This document shows, in pieces, positions 17,155-25,918 of a DNA stretch of 64,000 nucleotides. The stretch spans positions 3,999,501 to 4,063,500 of the forward strand of contig NZ_JACHBR010000001.1 of NCBI RefSeq assembly GCF_014200435.1. Reading direction: 5' to 3'. The DNA comes from Sphaerisporangium krabiense (lineage in GTDB: Bacteria > Actinomycetota > Actinomycetes > Streptosporangiales > Streptosporangiaceae). The notes beneath the pieces were generated by a model. That model had not been told where the DNA came from. It saw only the letters and a list, made by a program, of their open reading frames with translations, and made no database searches. Numbering within the stretch: the first letter of the stretch is position 1; the number at the start of each line of letters is the position of its first letter. The position numbers and the translations under genes were made by a program.

Positions 17155-17904
17155 ATGGCGCACAGGCATGACTGGAGGAGTCAATTGAGTCGCCCCGGAC
17201 GCCCGCCCATCTTCTGGGAAGCCCTCGTCACGGTGATCGTCAAGTTCGTGCTGATCCTCTTCACGAAGCGGGACTGGCGGGGCCGCGCCCACGTGCCGCG
17301 CACCGGCGGGGTGATCATCGCGACCAACCATCTGTCCTGGACCGATCCTCTCCTGCTCTCGCACTTCACCTACAACAACGGTCGCTGGCCGGTCTTCCTG
17401 GCCAAGTCCGGCGTGTTCAAGATCCCGGTCATCGGCTCCATCGTCCGCAAGTGCAGGCAGATCCCGGTGCTGCGGGGCAGCACCGACGCGGCGCGCTCGC
17501 TGAAGTACGCCGAGGAGGCGCTCAAGGACGGCTCCTGCGTGATCTTCTACGGCGAGGGCACGATCACGCGCGACCCGGACCTGTGGCCGATGGCGTTCAA
17601 GACCGGCGTGGCGCGTCTGGCGCTGGCGACGGGCGTGCCCGTCATCCCCGTCGCGCACTGGGGCGCGCAGGACATCCTGCCCTACGGCAGCAAGAGGCCC
17701 CGCCTGTTCCCCCGCAAGACCTTCCACGTCCTCGCGGGTCCGCCGGTGGACCTGTCCAAGTACGCGGGCCTGCCGATGCGCGGCCAGGTGCTGAAGGACG
17801 CGACCGCGGACATCATGGCCGAGGTCGTCGCGCTGCTGTCGGAGCTGCGCGGCGAGAAGGCCCCCGACACCCCCTTCGGCGAGGCCGAGAGCCGCGCCGG
17901 GTGA
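17155..17904 (+). CDS. lysophospholipid / 1-acylglycerol-3-phosphate acyltransferase (PlsC-like)
   Basis: A 249-residue membrane-associated acyltransferase. The catalytic HX4D is in NHLSWTDP (His59, Asp64), and the substrate-binding block is YGEGT at about residues 132-136. An N-terminal hydrophobic helix (LVTVIVKFVLILF) anchors it. It probably acylates lysophosphatidic acid or a similar acceptor. gpsA, which makes glycerol-3-phosphate, begins 43 bp downstream, consistent with phospholipid synthesis. Two starts are credible: ATG at 17155 with GGGAG, or TTG at 17185 preceded by a stronger GGAGGAG. Confidence 0.88.
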   Translation: MAHRHDWRSQLSRPGRPPIFWEALVTVIVKFVLILFTKRDWRGRAHVPRTGGVIIATNHLSWTDPLLLSHFTYNNGRWPVFLAKSGVFKIPVIGSIVRKCRQIPVLRGSTDAARSLKYAEEALKDGSCVIFYGEGTITRDPDLWPMAFKTGVARLALATGVPVIPVAHWGAQDILPYGSKRPRLFPRKTFHVLAGPPVDLSKYAGLPMRGQVLKDATADIMAEVVALLSELRGEKAPDTPFGEAESRAG

Positions 17905-17935
17905 TGGCCGCCACCGACCACCGTCACCGTGGGCG

Positions 17936-17941
17936 TACGGT
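17936..17941 (+). promoter_or_regulatory. -10 element of leaderless gpsA
   Basis: TACGGT lies 6 nt before the gpsA ATG, with no Shine-Dalgarno between. Confidence 0.5.
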
Positions 17942-17947
17942 GAGTAG

Positions 17948-18955
17948 ATGACCAAGGCCGTCGTTTTCGGAACGGGTTCGTGGGGCACCACCTTCGCGAT
18001 GATCCTCGCGGAGGCCGGCACCTCCACGACGCTCTGGGGACGGCGCGCCGAGGTGGTGGAGGCCATCACGCGCGGGCACGAGAACCCCGAGTACCTGCCC
18101 GGCGTCACGCTGCCCCCGTCGCTGCGCGCCACCACCGACGCCGCCGAGGCCATGGACGGCGCCGACTTCGTCGTGCTCGCCGTCCCCTCGCAGACCCTGC
18201 GCGGCAACCTCGCCGCCTGGCGCCCCCACATCCCCGGCCACGCCGTGCTCGTCAGCCTGATGAAGGGCATCGAGATGCGCACGTCCAAGCGCATGAGCGA
18301 GGTGATCCTCGAGGTCGCGGAGGTCCCGGCCGAGCGGGTCGCGGTGGTGTCCGGGCCCAACCTGGTCGGCGAGCTGGTGCGCCGCGAGCCGGCCGCGACC
18401 GTGGTCGCCGCCGCGGACGACGAGGTGGCCGAGCGCCTCCAGGAGGCCTGCCACCTGCCGTGGTTCCGCGCCTACACCAACACCGACGTCGTCGGGGTCG
18501 AGCTCGGCGGCGCGGTCAAGAACGTGATCGCCCTGGCGGTGGGCGTGGCGGCCGGCATGGGGCTCGGCGACAACGTCAGGGCCACGCTGATGACCCGCGG
18601 CCTCGCCGAGATCGCGCGGCTCGGCGCGGCGCTCGGCGCCGACCCGCACACCTTCGCCGGGCTGGCCGGCATGGGCGATCTCGTCGCCACCTGTACGTCC
18701 CCATTGTCGAGAAACCGCACCTTCGGGGAGAATCTCGGCCGTGGCATGACCCTCGCCGAGACCATCGCCGCCACCCGGCAGACGACGGAGGGGGTCAAGT
18801 CCTGTGAGTCGGTTCTCGATCTGGCACGGAAGCACGACGTCGAGATGCCCATCACGGAGGTGGTGGTCGGCGTCGTCCACGACGGAATGACCCCCAGCGA
18901 GGCCGCGATGCTGCTCATGTCGCGGACTCCCAAGCCGGAACGGTACGGCGTGTGA
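17948..18955 (+). CDS. gpsA: NAD(P)-dependent glycerol-3-phosphate dehydrogenase
   Basis: A 335-residue cytoplasmic enzyme that reduces dihydroxyacetone phosphate to sn-glycerol-3-phosphate, the backbone for phospholipids. The Rossmann motif GTGSWG is at residues 8-13. [12 protein letters not shown] carries the catalytic Lys, and [18 protein letters not shown] is the family substrate block. Length is standard. The start may be leaderless (TACGGT 6 nt upstream). The stop overlaps the GTG of the following PLP enzyme, so those two are cotranscribed. Placement between an acyltransferase and ddl matches the order in other actinomycetes. Confidence 0.96.
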   Translation: MTKAVVFGTGSWGTTFAMILAEAGTSTTLWGRRAEVVEAITRGHENPEYLPGVTLPPSLRATTDAAEAMDGADFVVLAVPSQTLRGNLAAWRPHIPGHAVLVSLMKGIEMRTSKRMSEVILEVAEVPAERVAVVSGPNLVGELVRREPAATVVAAADDEVAERLQEACHLPWFRAYTNTDVVGVELGGAVKNVIALAVGVAAGMGLGDNVRATLMTRGLAEIARLGAALGADPHTFAGLAGMGDLVATCTSPLSRNRTFGENLGRGMTLAETIAATRQTTEGVKSCESVLDLARKHDVEMPITEVVVGVVHDGMTPSEAAMLLMSRTPKPERYGV

Positions 18956-20205
18956 CTTCTTCTCGACGCATGCGCAGGAGGATCGGAGAGAACTCCCGCG
19001 CGGCCCACCTCCCCCTCGCGCCCGCTCCCCGCCAGCTCCCGATCGGCCTGCCCGTGTGGCGCAGCGCCTCGTGGAGCTTCGAGAACTCGGCCCAGTGCGC
19101 CGACGTGCTCGGCGAGCGCGCGCCCGGCTTCGCCTACAGCAGGATCGACAACCCCACGGTGGCGGCGTTCGCCTCGGGCGTCGCCACGCTGGAGGGGGCG
19201 GCGGCCCCCGAGGACGTCTCCGGCCAGGCGTTCGCCTCCGGCATGGCGGCGGTGACCGCCGTCCTGCTGGCCTTCCTGCGCTCGGGCGCCCACGTCGTCG
19301 CCCCCGCCCCGGTGTACGGCGGCACGTACGCGCTGCTGACGGGCACGCTGGCCCGCTTCGGCGTCTCGGCCGACTTCGTGGACTACTCCGACCTGCGCCG
19401 GGTGCGCGACGCCGTGCGCCCCTCGACCAGGATCATCTACGCCGAGACCCTCGCCGACCCCACGATGGCCGTCGCCGACATCCGCGGGCTGTACCGCATC
19501 GCCAGGGACGCGGGCGCGCTGCTCGTCGTGGACTCCACGCTCGCCACGCCCGTGGTGTGCCGCCCGCTGGAGCACGGCGCCGACCTGGTGGTCCACTCCG
19601 CGACCAAGTACCTCGGCGGGCACGACGACTGCACCGGCGGGGCCGTGGTCGGCCGCCGCGACCTCATCGCCCAGGTGCGCGAGGTCCGCATCGACACCGG
19701 GTCCACGCTCGCCCCGGACGAGGCGTTCCTGCTGCGCCGCAGCCTGGAGACCCTGCCGCTGCGCGTGCGCCGCATGTGCGCGACCGCCATGGTCTTCGCC
19801 GCCGCCGTCGCCAAGCACCCGGCCGTCCGCCGCGTCGACTACCCCGGCCTGCCCGCCCACCCCGGCCACCAGCTCGCGCGCCAGCTCTTCGACGCCGGCC
19901 CCGAGGGCACCCGGTTCGGCGCGTCGCTGACGGTCACCCCGCACGGCGGCTACGAGGCGGGCGTGATGCTCGCCGACACGCTGCGCATCGCCCGCATCGC
20001 GCCCTCCGTCGGCGGCACGCAGACCAAGGTGGCCCACGTCGCCTCCGCCACGCGCGGCAGGCCGGACGAGGCGGGACGGACGGGCTCGGCCGTCGACGCG
20101 GGGGCCGTGCGGTTCTCCATCGGCCTGGAGGACGCGGAGGATCTCATCGCGGACGTCACGGACGCCCTGGACGCGCTGCGATCGAACACCACGACACGTA
20201 CCTGA
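18952..20205 (+). CDS. Cys/Met metabolism PLP-dependent enzyme (cystathionine gamma-lyase / gamma-synthase family)
   Basis: A 417-residue fold-type I PLP enzyme. The Schiff-base Lys is Lys219 in [12 protein letters not shown], with Asp194 (VVDSTLATP) for the pyridine nitrogen and YSR at 62-64 for the phosphate. Family members lyse or condense sulphur amino acids; which reaction is used here cannot be decided. The C-terminal [18 protein letters not shown] resembles the usual lyase segment SLGGVESL.. only loosely. The N-terminal 25 residues are basic. It starts inside the gpsA stop (GTGA overlap) and ends 40 bp before ddl, a placement with no obvious metabolic link. Confidence 0.85.
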   Translation: MTSSRRMRRRIGENSRAAHLPLAPAPRQLPIGLPVWRSASWSFENSAQCADVLGERAPGFAYSRIDNPTVAAFASGVATLEGAAAPEDVSGQAFASGMAAVTAVLLAFLRSGAHVVAPAPVYGGTYALLTGTLARFGVSADFVDYSDLRRVRDAVRPSTRIIYAETLADPTMAVADIRGLYRIARDAGALLVVDSTLATPVVCRPLEHGADLVVHSATKYLGGHDDCTGGAVVGRRDLIAQVREVRIDTGSTLAPDEAFLLRRSLETLPLRVRRMCATAMVFAAAVAKHPAVRRVDYPGLPAHPGHQLARQLFDAGPEGTRFGASLTVTPHGGYEAGVMLADTLRIARIAPSVGGTQTKVAHVASATRGRPDEAGRTGSAVDAGAVRFSIGLEDAEDLIADVTDALDALRSNTTTRT

Positions 20206-20245
20206 CAACCGGTGACGACCAGGGCGCACGATAGATTCGGAAATC

Positions 20246-21361
20246 ATGAACGACCAGCATGAATCCCGGCCCCGCGTGCGCGTGGCGGTCGTCTTCGGAG
20301 GCCGCAACTCCGAGCACGCGGTGTCCCTCATGGGCGCGGGCAGCGTGCTCGGCGCCATCGACCGGTCGAAATACGAGGTCGTGCCCATCGGCATCGCGCC
20401 CGACGGCCGGTGGGTGCTCGCCTCCGAGGACCAACGGTTCGAGATCGAGGGCGGCGAGCTGCCCTCGGTGGACGGCGGCGGCACCGCGCTCGCCCTGCCC
20501 TCCGGCGGCGGGCCGCTCGTCACGCTGGACTCCGGGCGCATCCCCGGCACGCTCGGCACGGTGGACGTCGTCTTCCCCATGCTGCACGGCGCCTACGGCG
20601 AGGACGGCACCATCCAGGGGCTGCTGGAGATGGCGGGCGTGCGCTACGTCGGCTCCGGAGTGCTGGCCAGCGCGGTCGGCATGGACAAGGCGTACATGAA
20701 GGCGCTGCTGGCCGGCGCCGGCCTGCCCGTGGGCCCCTACGTCGTGGTGCGCGACCGTGACTGGCGCCTGGACCGGGACCGGGTGCTGAAGGACGTCGAG
20801 GCCCTGGGCTGGCCCGTCTTCGTCAAGCCGTCCCGTGCGGGCTCCAGCCAGGGCATCACGCGCGTGGAGCACTACGGCGAGCTGGAGGCCGCGGTCGAGC
20901 ACGCCCGCACGCACGACCCGAAGGTGCTGGTGGAGGCGGCCATCGAGGGCCGGGAGATCGAGTGCGCCGTGCTGGAGTCGCCGGGCGACGAGCCGCCGGC
21001 CGCCAGCCTGCCGGGCGAGGTGCTGGTCACCGAGAACCACGAGTTCTTCGACTTCTCGGCCAAGTACATCGGCTCGGACATGTCCCTCGCCGTCCCCGCC
21101 GACATCCCGGCCGAGGCCGTGGAGGATCTGCGGGGCATGGCTGTGCGGGCGTTCGAGGCGCTCGGCTGCGAGGGGCTGGCCCGGGTGGACTTCTTCTACA
21201 CGCCCGACGGCGCGCTGATCGTCAACGAGATCAACACGATGCCCGGGTTCACGGCCATGTCGGTGGCCCCGCAGCTCTGGGCGGCCTCGGGCGTGTCGTA
21301 CCCGGAGCTGGTCGACCGGCTGATCCAGCTCGCGCTCCAGCGGCCCGCGGGCCTGCGGTGA
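20246..21361 (+). CDS. ddl: D-alanine--D-alanine ligase
   Basis: A 371-residue ATP-grasp enzyme that makes D-Ala-D-Ala for the peptidoglycan stem. N-terminal VVFGGRNSEHAVS and HGAYGEDGTIQGLLE are the ligase signatures; the ATP-grasp core includes WPVFVKPSRAGSSQGI, and LIVNEINTMPGFT carries the Mg ligands. A segment with about 15 additional residues (ESPGDEPPAAS) is an ordinary loop variation. No Lys/Met substitution pattern typical of D-Ala-D-Lac ligases stands out, so the dipeptide product is expected. A -10-like TAGATT lies 8 nt before the ATG, so the mRNA leader is short or absent. It is convergent with the DUF3515 gene, with 7 bp between. Confidence 0.95.
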   Translation: MNDQHESRPRVRVAVVFGGRNSEHAVSLMGAGSVLGAIDRSKYEVVPIGIAPDGRWVLASEDQRFEIEGGELPSVDGGGTALALPSGGGPLVTLDSGRIPGTLGTVDVVFPMLHGAYGEDGTIQGLLEMAGVRYVGSGVLASAVGMDKAYMKALLAGAGLPVGPYVVVRDRDWRLDRDRVLKDVEALGWPVFVKPSRAGSSQGITRVEHYGELEAAVEHARTHDPKVLVEAAIEGREIECAVLESPGDEPPAASLPGEVLVTENHEFFDFSAKYIGSDMSLAVPADIPAEAVEDLRGMAVRAFEALGCEGLARVDFFYTPDGALIVNEINTMPGFTAMSVAPQLWAASGVSYPELVDRLIQLALQRPAGLR

Positions 21362-21368
21362 GGCGAGG

Positions 21369-21842
21369 TCAGCCGGACGTCGTCCCCGCCGGAGGGAAGG
21401 CCGCCTTGATCGCGGGGGCGAGGTCGATGAGCACCCCCGAGGGGTCGTGCGCCCGCGAGATCGTCACCTCGACGTAGCCCCGCGGGTTGACGGCCGTGAA
21501 CAGCGCCGGCCTGGCCGGGTCGGCGAACCACGGCACGCCGTCGATCTCGGGGACCTGCTGCATCGGATCCATCGCGGCGGGCCTCTGGACGCCGCAGCGC
21601 AGCGCGATCTCCCCCTGCCCCCACACCGCGACGTACGGCGAGGCGGGCTCGGTGGGGACGCGCTCGGCGCCGTCGAGCGTGCCGGGCAGGCGCTTCACCA
21701 TCGCCGCGCAGGCGGTGGCCGTGTCCCCCTGGGGCGCCGGAGGCTCGACCCGCACGGCCCCGCCGCACGCGGCCGACAACAGCGTCAGCGCCGACAGGAC
21801 GGCGGCGGTCCTGCCCGCCGTCAGCGCGGTCGGCACGGTCAC
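21369..21842 (-). CDS. DUF3515 family lipoprotein
   Basis: A 157-residue predicted lipoprotein: n-region with Arg11, hydrophobic core AAVLSALTLLSAAC and lipobox LSAAC with Cys26 as the acylated residue. The mature part has a second Cys pair (Cys45 in TATACAAM and the Cys in IALRCGVQRP) likely to form a disulphide, and the DUF3515 pattern DGVPWFADPARPALFTAVNPRGYVEV. The family is found next to ddl and thiL across actinobacteria but has no known function. The GTG start has no clear Shine-Dalgarno. Location outside the membrane is inferred from the lipobox. Confidence 0.85.
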   Translation of the reverse strand: MTVPTALTAGRTAAVLSALTLLSAACGGAVRVEPPAPQGDTATACAAMVKRLPGTLDGAERVPTEPASPYVAVWGQGEIALRCGVQRPAAMDPMQQVPEIDGVPWFADPARPALFTAVNPRGYVEVTISRAHDPSGVLIDLAPAIKAAFPPAGTTSG

Positions 21843-21857
21843 CCCCGGGAGATCAGC

Positions 21858-22091
21858 TCAGATATGGACGATCGGACACGTCAGAGTACGCGTGATTCCC
21901 TCGACGGCCTGAATCTTCGCGACGACGAGCTTGCCGAGTTCGTCCACGTTGTTGGCCTCGGCGCGGACGATCACATCGTACGGGCCGGTGACGTCCTCGG
22001 CCTGGGTCACCCCTGGGATGACCTTGATGGCGCCCGCGACCTCGGCGGCCTTGCCTACTTCTGTCTGGATGAGGATGTAAGCCTGCACCAT
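21858..22091 (-). CDS. stand-alone Lrp/AsnC ligand-binding (RAM) domain protein
   Basis: A 77-residue protein consisting only of the RAM domain (alpha-beta sandwich): AYILIQTEVGKAAEVAGAI, GVTQAEDVTGPYDVIVRAEA, then VEGITRTLTCPIV. It has no helix-turn-helix, so it cannot bind DNA alone; RAM-only proteins form oligomers that bind amino acids and may pair with full Lrp proteins. ATG is chosen because GGGAGG lies 5 nt upstream; a GTG one codon earlier would be too close. It lies 15 bp upstream of DUF3515 on the same strand, so the two probably share a transcript, and is divergent from thiL. Confidence 0.88.
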   Translation of the reverse strand: MVQAYILIQTEVGKAAEVAGAIKVIPGVTQAEDVTGPYDVIVRAEANNVDELGKLVVAKIQAVEGITRTLTCPIVHI

Positions 22092-22173
22092 CACGTCCTC
22101 CCGGCGGGGGCGAAGCTCGCTGCTGTCATCGTGTCAATGCCGCATGTAGATCAGTGCCGAATCGCCACCGTAC

Positions 22174-23139
22174 ATGGAACACACCTGGAGGTGTGCTATC
22201 ACAGTCGCAGATCTTGGTGAATTCGGGATCATTGCACGTATTGTCGGACGCTTGCCTCAAACTCCGGCGGTATTGCTCGGTCCGGGCGATGACGCCGCGC
22301 TATTGCGTGCTCCCGATGGGCGGGTCGCCGTGACGACGGATCTCCTCCTCGAGGGTAGGCACTTCCGCCGCGATTGGTCCAGTCCGTACGACATCGGCAG
22401 GAAGGCGGCGGCGCAGAACCTCGCCGACATCGCCGCCATGGGCGCGGTTCCCACCGCGCTCGTCGTCGGCCTCGGCCTGCCCGGAGACCTGCCCACCGCG
22501 TGGCTGGACGGGCTCACCGACGGGTTCGGGGACGAGTGCGCGACGGTCGGCGCGGGCGTGGCCGGGGGCGACATCGTCCGCTCCGAGCGGGTCGTGCTGG
22601 GGGTGACCGCCCTCGGCGACCTCGGCGGACGACCGCCCGTCACCCGCGCGGGGGCCAGGCCCGGGCAGGTGCTCGCCGTGGCGGGCAGGATCGGGCACGC
22701 GGCGGCGGGGCTGGCGCTGTACGAGGCGGGGCGCGCCGGGGAGTGGCCGGCGCTGGCCGAGGCGCACCGCCGTCCGAGCCCGCCGTACTCCTGCGGGCCC
22801 GCCGCGGCCGCCCTCGGCGCGACCGCGATGCTGGACGTCAGCGACGGGCTGCTCCAGGACGTCGGCCACATCGCCGCGGCGAGCGGCGTCCGCGTGGAGA
22901 TCGACCCGGCGCTGCTGCCCGTGGACGACGCCCTCGCCGACGCGGCGGCGGAGCTGGGGGAGGATCCGCTGCGGTGGGTGCTCACCGGTGGTGAAGATCA
23001 CGCGCTCGCGGCCGTGTTCCCCTCGGAGGTCGCGCCGCCGGGGGAGTGGCGGGTCGTAGGCCGGGTCACGGAGGGCGAAGGCGTGCAGGTCAGAGGGCGT
23101 GAGGAGACGTACGGGGGCTGGGACCACTTCCGGGGGTAG
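22174..23139 (+). CDS. thiL: thiamine-monophosphate kinase
   Basis: A 321-residue (as annotated) PurM-like kinase that makes thiamine pyrophosphate from thiamine phosphate with ATP. The metal/ATP signatures GPGDDAA, TTDLLLEGRHF and ISDGLLQD-type LDVSDGLLQDVGHIA are present, as is GGEDHALAAVF near the C-terminus. The N-terminus is uncertain. The only canonical in-frame start is ATG at 22174 without a Shine-Dalgarno, whereas a perfect GGAGG at 22187-22191 lies 6 nt before an in-frame ATC at 22198, precisely where homologues begin (ITVADLGEFGII versus M-T-x-V-A-D-L-G-E-F-G). thiD is downstream, separated by a large accessory gene. Confidence 0.93.
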   Translation: MEHTWRCAITVADLGEFGIIARIVGRLPQTPAVLLGPGDDAALLRAPDGRVAVTTDLLLEGRHFRRDWSSPYDIGRKAAAQNLADIAAMGAVPTALVVGLGLPGDLPTAWLDGLTDGFGDECATVGAGVAGGDIVRSERVVLGVTALGDLGGRPPVTRAGARPGQVLAVAGRIGHAAAGLALYEAGRAGEWPALAEAHRRPSPPYSCGPAAAALGATAMLDVSDGLLQDVGHIAAASGVRVEIDPALLPVDDALADAAAELGEDPLRWVLTGGEDHALAAVFPSEVAPPGEWRVVGRVTEGEGVQVRGREETYGGWDHFRG

Positions 23140-23272
23140 CGGTCGCGGCGGGCGGTCCCGGGTGACCGGTTGTGGCCAGGGTGAGGCACGCGAACTTGGT
23201 GAAAATTGTGACAAATAAGTGTTAAAGGTGTTATGAAGTGGGGCGCTGTGCTTTCTACGAGAAGGACGCTTC

Positions 23273-25810
23273 ATGGGACGAGGACGCCACACGCCCCGCC
23301 GCGGATCCGGCGGTGACGCTTGGGACGACCACGGCGATCCCGGCTGGGACGACGAGCGCGGCACCCAGGAATGGCTCAACGACGCCCCCTGGCACGACGA
23401 CCCCCCCATCCAAGCCAAAACCGCGCCCCTCCCCCCTCCCACCCCTGCCTCGGCGACTCCAGGGACCTCCACGGCTCCCGCACCGGGAGTGCCCGCGCCC
23501 GGTACGGGAGCACCCGGTATGGCCGCGCCTGGCGCTTCTGTGCCCGGTGCCCCTGCGTCCGGGGTTTTCGCGTCCGATGCCCCCGCGCCTGGTGTGTTCG
23601 CGCCCGGTGTGCCTGGGTCCGGCACCCCTGCGTCCGGGGTTCTCGTGCCCGATGCCCCCTCGCCCGGCGCGCCCACACCCGGTGTGCCTGGGTCGGGTGC
23701 CCCTGCGTCCGGGGTTTTCGTGCCCGATGCCCCCGCGCCTGGTGTGTTCGCGCCCGGTGTGCCTGGGGCCGGCACCCCTGCGTCCGGGGTTTTCACGCCA
23801 AGGGTCCCCGCGTCGGCTTCCCCTGCGGCATTCGAGCGCGGCAGCTCGACACCTGCGCCTTTCGACGCTGATTTGCCGACCTTCGGGACGTCCACGCCCG
23901 GCGGCCCCGCCCCCACGACTTTCGGACCTGGCGGTGCCGGCCCGGGTGGCCCCGCGTCTGGCGGCCCTGTGCCCCCGGCTTTCACGCCTGGTGGGTTCAC
24001 GCCAGGGGGTTCCGCGCCTGGTGTTTCCGCGTCCGAAGCACTCAGGACTGATGGTCTCGGGTCCGAGGCTTTCGGGCCCGGTGGTCTCACGTCTGGGGCT
24101 TCCGCGTCTGGTCGTCCCGCGCCTGCGGCCTTTGGGGCAGGTGTTCCCGCGTCCGAGGCTCCGGTCTTCGGTGGTCCTGGGGCTGCGGAGCCTGAGGCCG
24201 CGCGGCGTTCTCCTCGGGAGGACACGCCTGTCTGGCCTCGGCCGGGTGAGCGGCAGGCGTACGGCTTTCCCGGCGCGCCTGAGGACCCCTCGGACCCGTT
24301 CGCGCACACCGGCCCGATGGCGGCCGTGCCCCCGTACCCGTCCGAGACCGGGCCCGGCACCGATCCCTTCGCCCAGCCACGCCCACCCCTGAGCGCGTCC
24401 GCCCCGGGAGCCCCGGGCGAGAGCTTCCCTCACACCGGCCAGTTCGCGGCGGTGGGCGCGTTCCCGCCCGACGACCGCTCACCCGACGAGCCGTTCCTCC
24501 CCACCTCGCGGCGGTCCGAGGGCCCGGCCGAAGCCTTCCCCCACACGGGGCGGTTCGGAGCGGTGGGGCGGTCCGACGGGGCGGACGAAGCCTTCCCTCA
24601 CACCGGGCAGATCGGAGCAGCGGGGAGGTCCGACACGGCGGACGGAGCTTTCCCGCACACCGGGCAGTTCGCGGCGGTTGGCTCTCTCTCGGGGGAGCGG
24701 TCGGGTGACGACGACGCGGTGCCGCATACCGGGCAGATACGGGCGGTGGCCGGGGTGCCCGAGGACGGGGGGACAGGCTCCGGCGACGGCACGGACTCCT
24801 TCCCCCACACGGGCACGATCCTGCGGGTGGGCGGCGGTCCCGGCCCCTCCGAGGGACGGCGCCGTGGACGAGGGGACGACGAGCGGCGTGGACGGCGTGG
24901 CGCGCGGCGGGGCGGGGCCCTGGCCGGCCGGGCGCGCTCCCTCGCGATCGTCTCGGCCGTCGGGGTCGCGATGGCGGTCGCCGCGACCGTCATCGGCGTG
25001 AAGCTGTCCTCAAGCGAGCTGACCATGAACACCCCCGCCAAATGCGCGGGCCCCACCTGCGCCGCGGTCGCCGAGCCCGAGCCCGAGCCCACCGACGATC
25101 CCGCGACGACCGGCGCCGAGGAGGAGACCCCCGAGTCCGAGCCCTCGGATTCGTCCGCCCCGTCCAGGTCGGCGGCGCCGGCGCCGAGCCGCACCGCGCA
25201 ACGGCAGGTCCCGGCACCCGAACCCACCATCACCACTCCCTCGCCCGAGCGCACGACCGGCAGGCCGACCCCGAGGGCCACGAAGACGCGCGCCACGCCG
25301 AGAAACAGTCCCGTCCCGACCCAGACCGAGGACGCCACCCCGCAGAACCCGAGGGCGTCCGGCGCCCCGGTCTCCGCGCCGCCGTCGGACTCGCCCAGGA
25401 CGGCGGAGCCCTCGCAGTCGCCCCAGAACACCCCGTTCGACGAGAGCAGACGCCGCGCCGCGCCCGGCCAGGTGTCGGTGGACTTCGGCCTGTCCGAGGT
25501 CAGCGCCACCGGCTACACCGGCCGTGTGTCCGTGGTCAACACCGGTGCCGCGCTGGACGGCTGGACGCTGCGGTTGCCGGTCGGCGGAACCGTCACCGGC
25601 GCGGACGGGGCCGTCTGGGACCAGGACGGCGAGACCCTCGTGCTCACCTCGACCGACCGGCTCGGCGCGGGGGAGCACGCCGTCATCGCGTTCACCGCCG
25701 ACGGCGACGCCACCGTCCCCGACACCTGCCGCCTCGCCGAGGGCGCGTGCCGGATGGACGACGCGCAGACCGCCCGCGCCGCCGCGACCGCTCCCCGCAA
25801 GACCGCCTAG
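23273..25810 (+). CDS. membrane-anchored low-complexity repeat protein with C-terminal CBM2-like domain
   Basis: An 845-residue protein built from distinct parts. Residues 1-50 are hydrophilic. Residues 50-330 are Pro/Ala/Gly/Ser-rich, with an exact 25-residue (75-bp) tandem repeat. Residues 341-520 carry seven [FV]-[PA]-HTG motifs followed by a hydrophobic and often AVG. Residues 525-552 are very basic, followed by one TM helix at about 555-577 (LAIVSAVGVAMAVAATVIGV). Residues 580-725 are a Ser/Thr/Pro linker. Residues 729-825 match family 2 cellulose-binding modules (GRVSVVNTGAALDGWTLRLP, LGAGEHAVIAFTADG). By the positive-inside rule the repeats are cytoplasmic and the CBM2-like domain is outside. 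GAAGGA precedes the ATG. Third-position T is unusually common in the repeats. Function unknown. Confidence 0.8.
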   Translation: MGRGRHTPRRGSGGDAWDDHGDPGWDDERGTQEWLNDAPWHDDPPIQAKTAPLPPPTPASATPGTSTAPAPGVPAPGTGAPGMAAPGASVPGAPASGVFASDAPAPGVFAPGVPGSGTPASGVLVPDAPSPGAPTPGVPGSGAPASGVFVPDAPAPGVFAPGVPGAGTPASGVFTPRVPASASPAAFERGSSTPAPFDADLPTFGTSTPGGPAPTTFGPGGAGPGGPASGGPVPPAFTPGGFTPGGSAPGVSASEALRTDGLGSEAFGPGGLTSGASASGRPAPAAFGAGVPASEAPVFGGPGAAEPEAARRSPREDTPVWPRPGERQAYGFPGAPEDPSDPFAHTGPMAAVPPYPSETGPGTDPFAQPRPPLSASAPGAPGESFPHTGQFAAVGAFPPDDRSPDEPFLPTSRRSEGPAEAFPHTGRFGAVGRSDGADEAFPHTGQIGAAGRSDTADGAFPHTGQFAAVGSLSGERSGDDDAVPHTGQIRAVAGVPEDGGTGSGDGTDSFPHTGTILRVGGGPGPSEGRRRGRGDDERRGRRGARRGGALAGRARSLAIVSAVGVAMAVAATVIGVKLSSSELTMNTPAKCAGPTCAAVAEPEPEPTDDPATTGAEEETPESEPSDSSAPSRSAAPAPSRTAQRQVPAPEPTITTPSPERTTGRPTPRATKTRATPRNSPVPTQTEDATPQNPRASGAPVSAPPSDSPRTAEPSQSPQNTPFDESRRRAAPGQVSVDFGLSEVSATGYTGRVSVVNTGAALDGWTLRLPVGGTVTGADGAVWDQDGETLVLTSTDRLGAGEHAVIAFTADGDATVPDTCRLAEGACRMDDAQTARAAATAPRKTA
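23546..23806 (+). repeat. 75-bp tandem repeat, about 3.5 copies
   Basis: Copies start at 23546, 23621, 23696 and 23771 (the last partial), exactly 75 bp apart, each encoding a G[AT]PASGV[FL]... unit of 25 residues with PDAP and PGV elements. Such in-frame repeats expand and contract by slippage or recombination. Confidence 0.9.
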
Positions 25811-25918
25811 CGACCACCGCCTGCCGTACGCTCGGTCGCCCGTGCGTGGGCCGGTCGGGCTGGTGATCAGGGACGCCCACGTCTCCGGGGTGGCGTGGGG
25901 GACTGGTTTGATGGACGG

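Noticed and set aside
20246-21361. D-Ala-D-Lac (vancomycin-resistance type) ligase
   Set aside because: No vanH or vanX neighbours; the sequence and locus fit the housekeeping Ddl.
23546-23806. CRISPR-like periodic repeat
   Set aside because: Tandem and without spacers, within a coding frame; no cas genes in the window.
23255-24433. Arg/Gly/Pro-rich frames on both strands across the repeat protein
   Set aside because: Their periodicity is that of the 75-bp repeat in another frame; only one frame continues into a TM helix and a recognisable domain.
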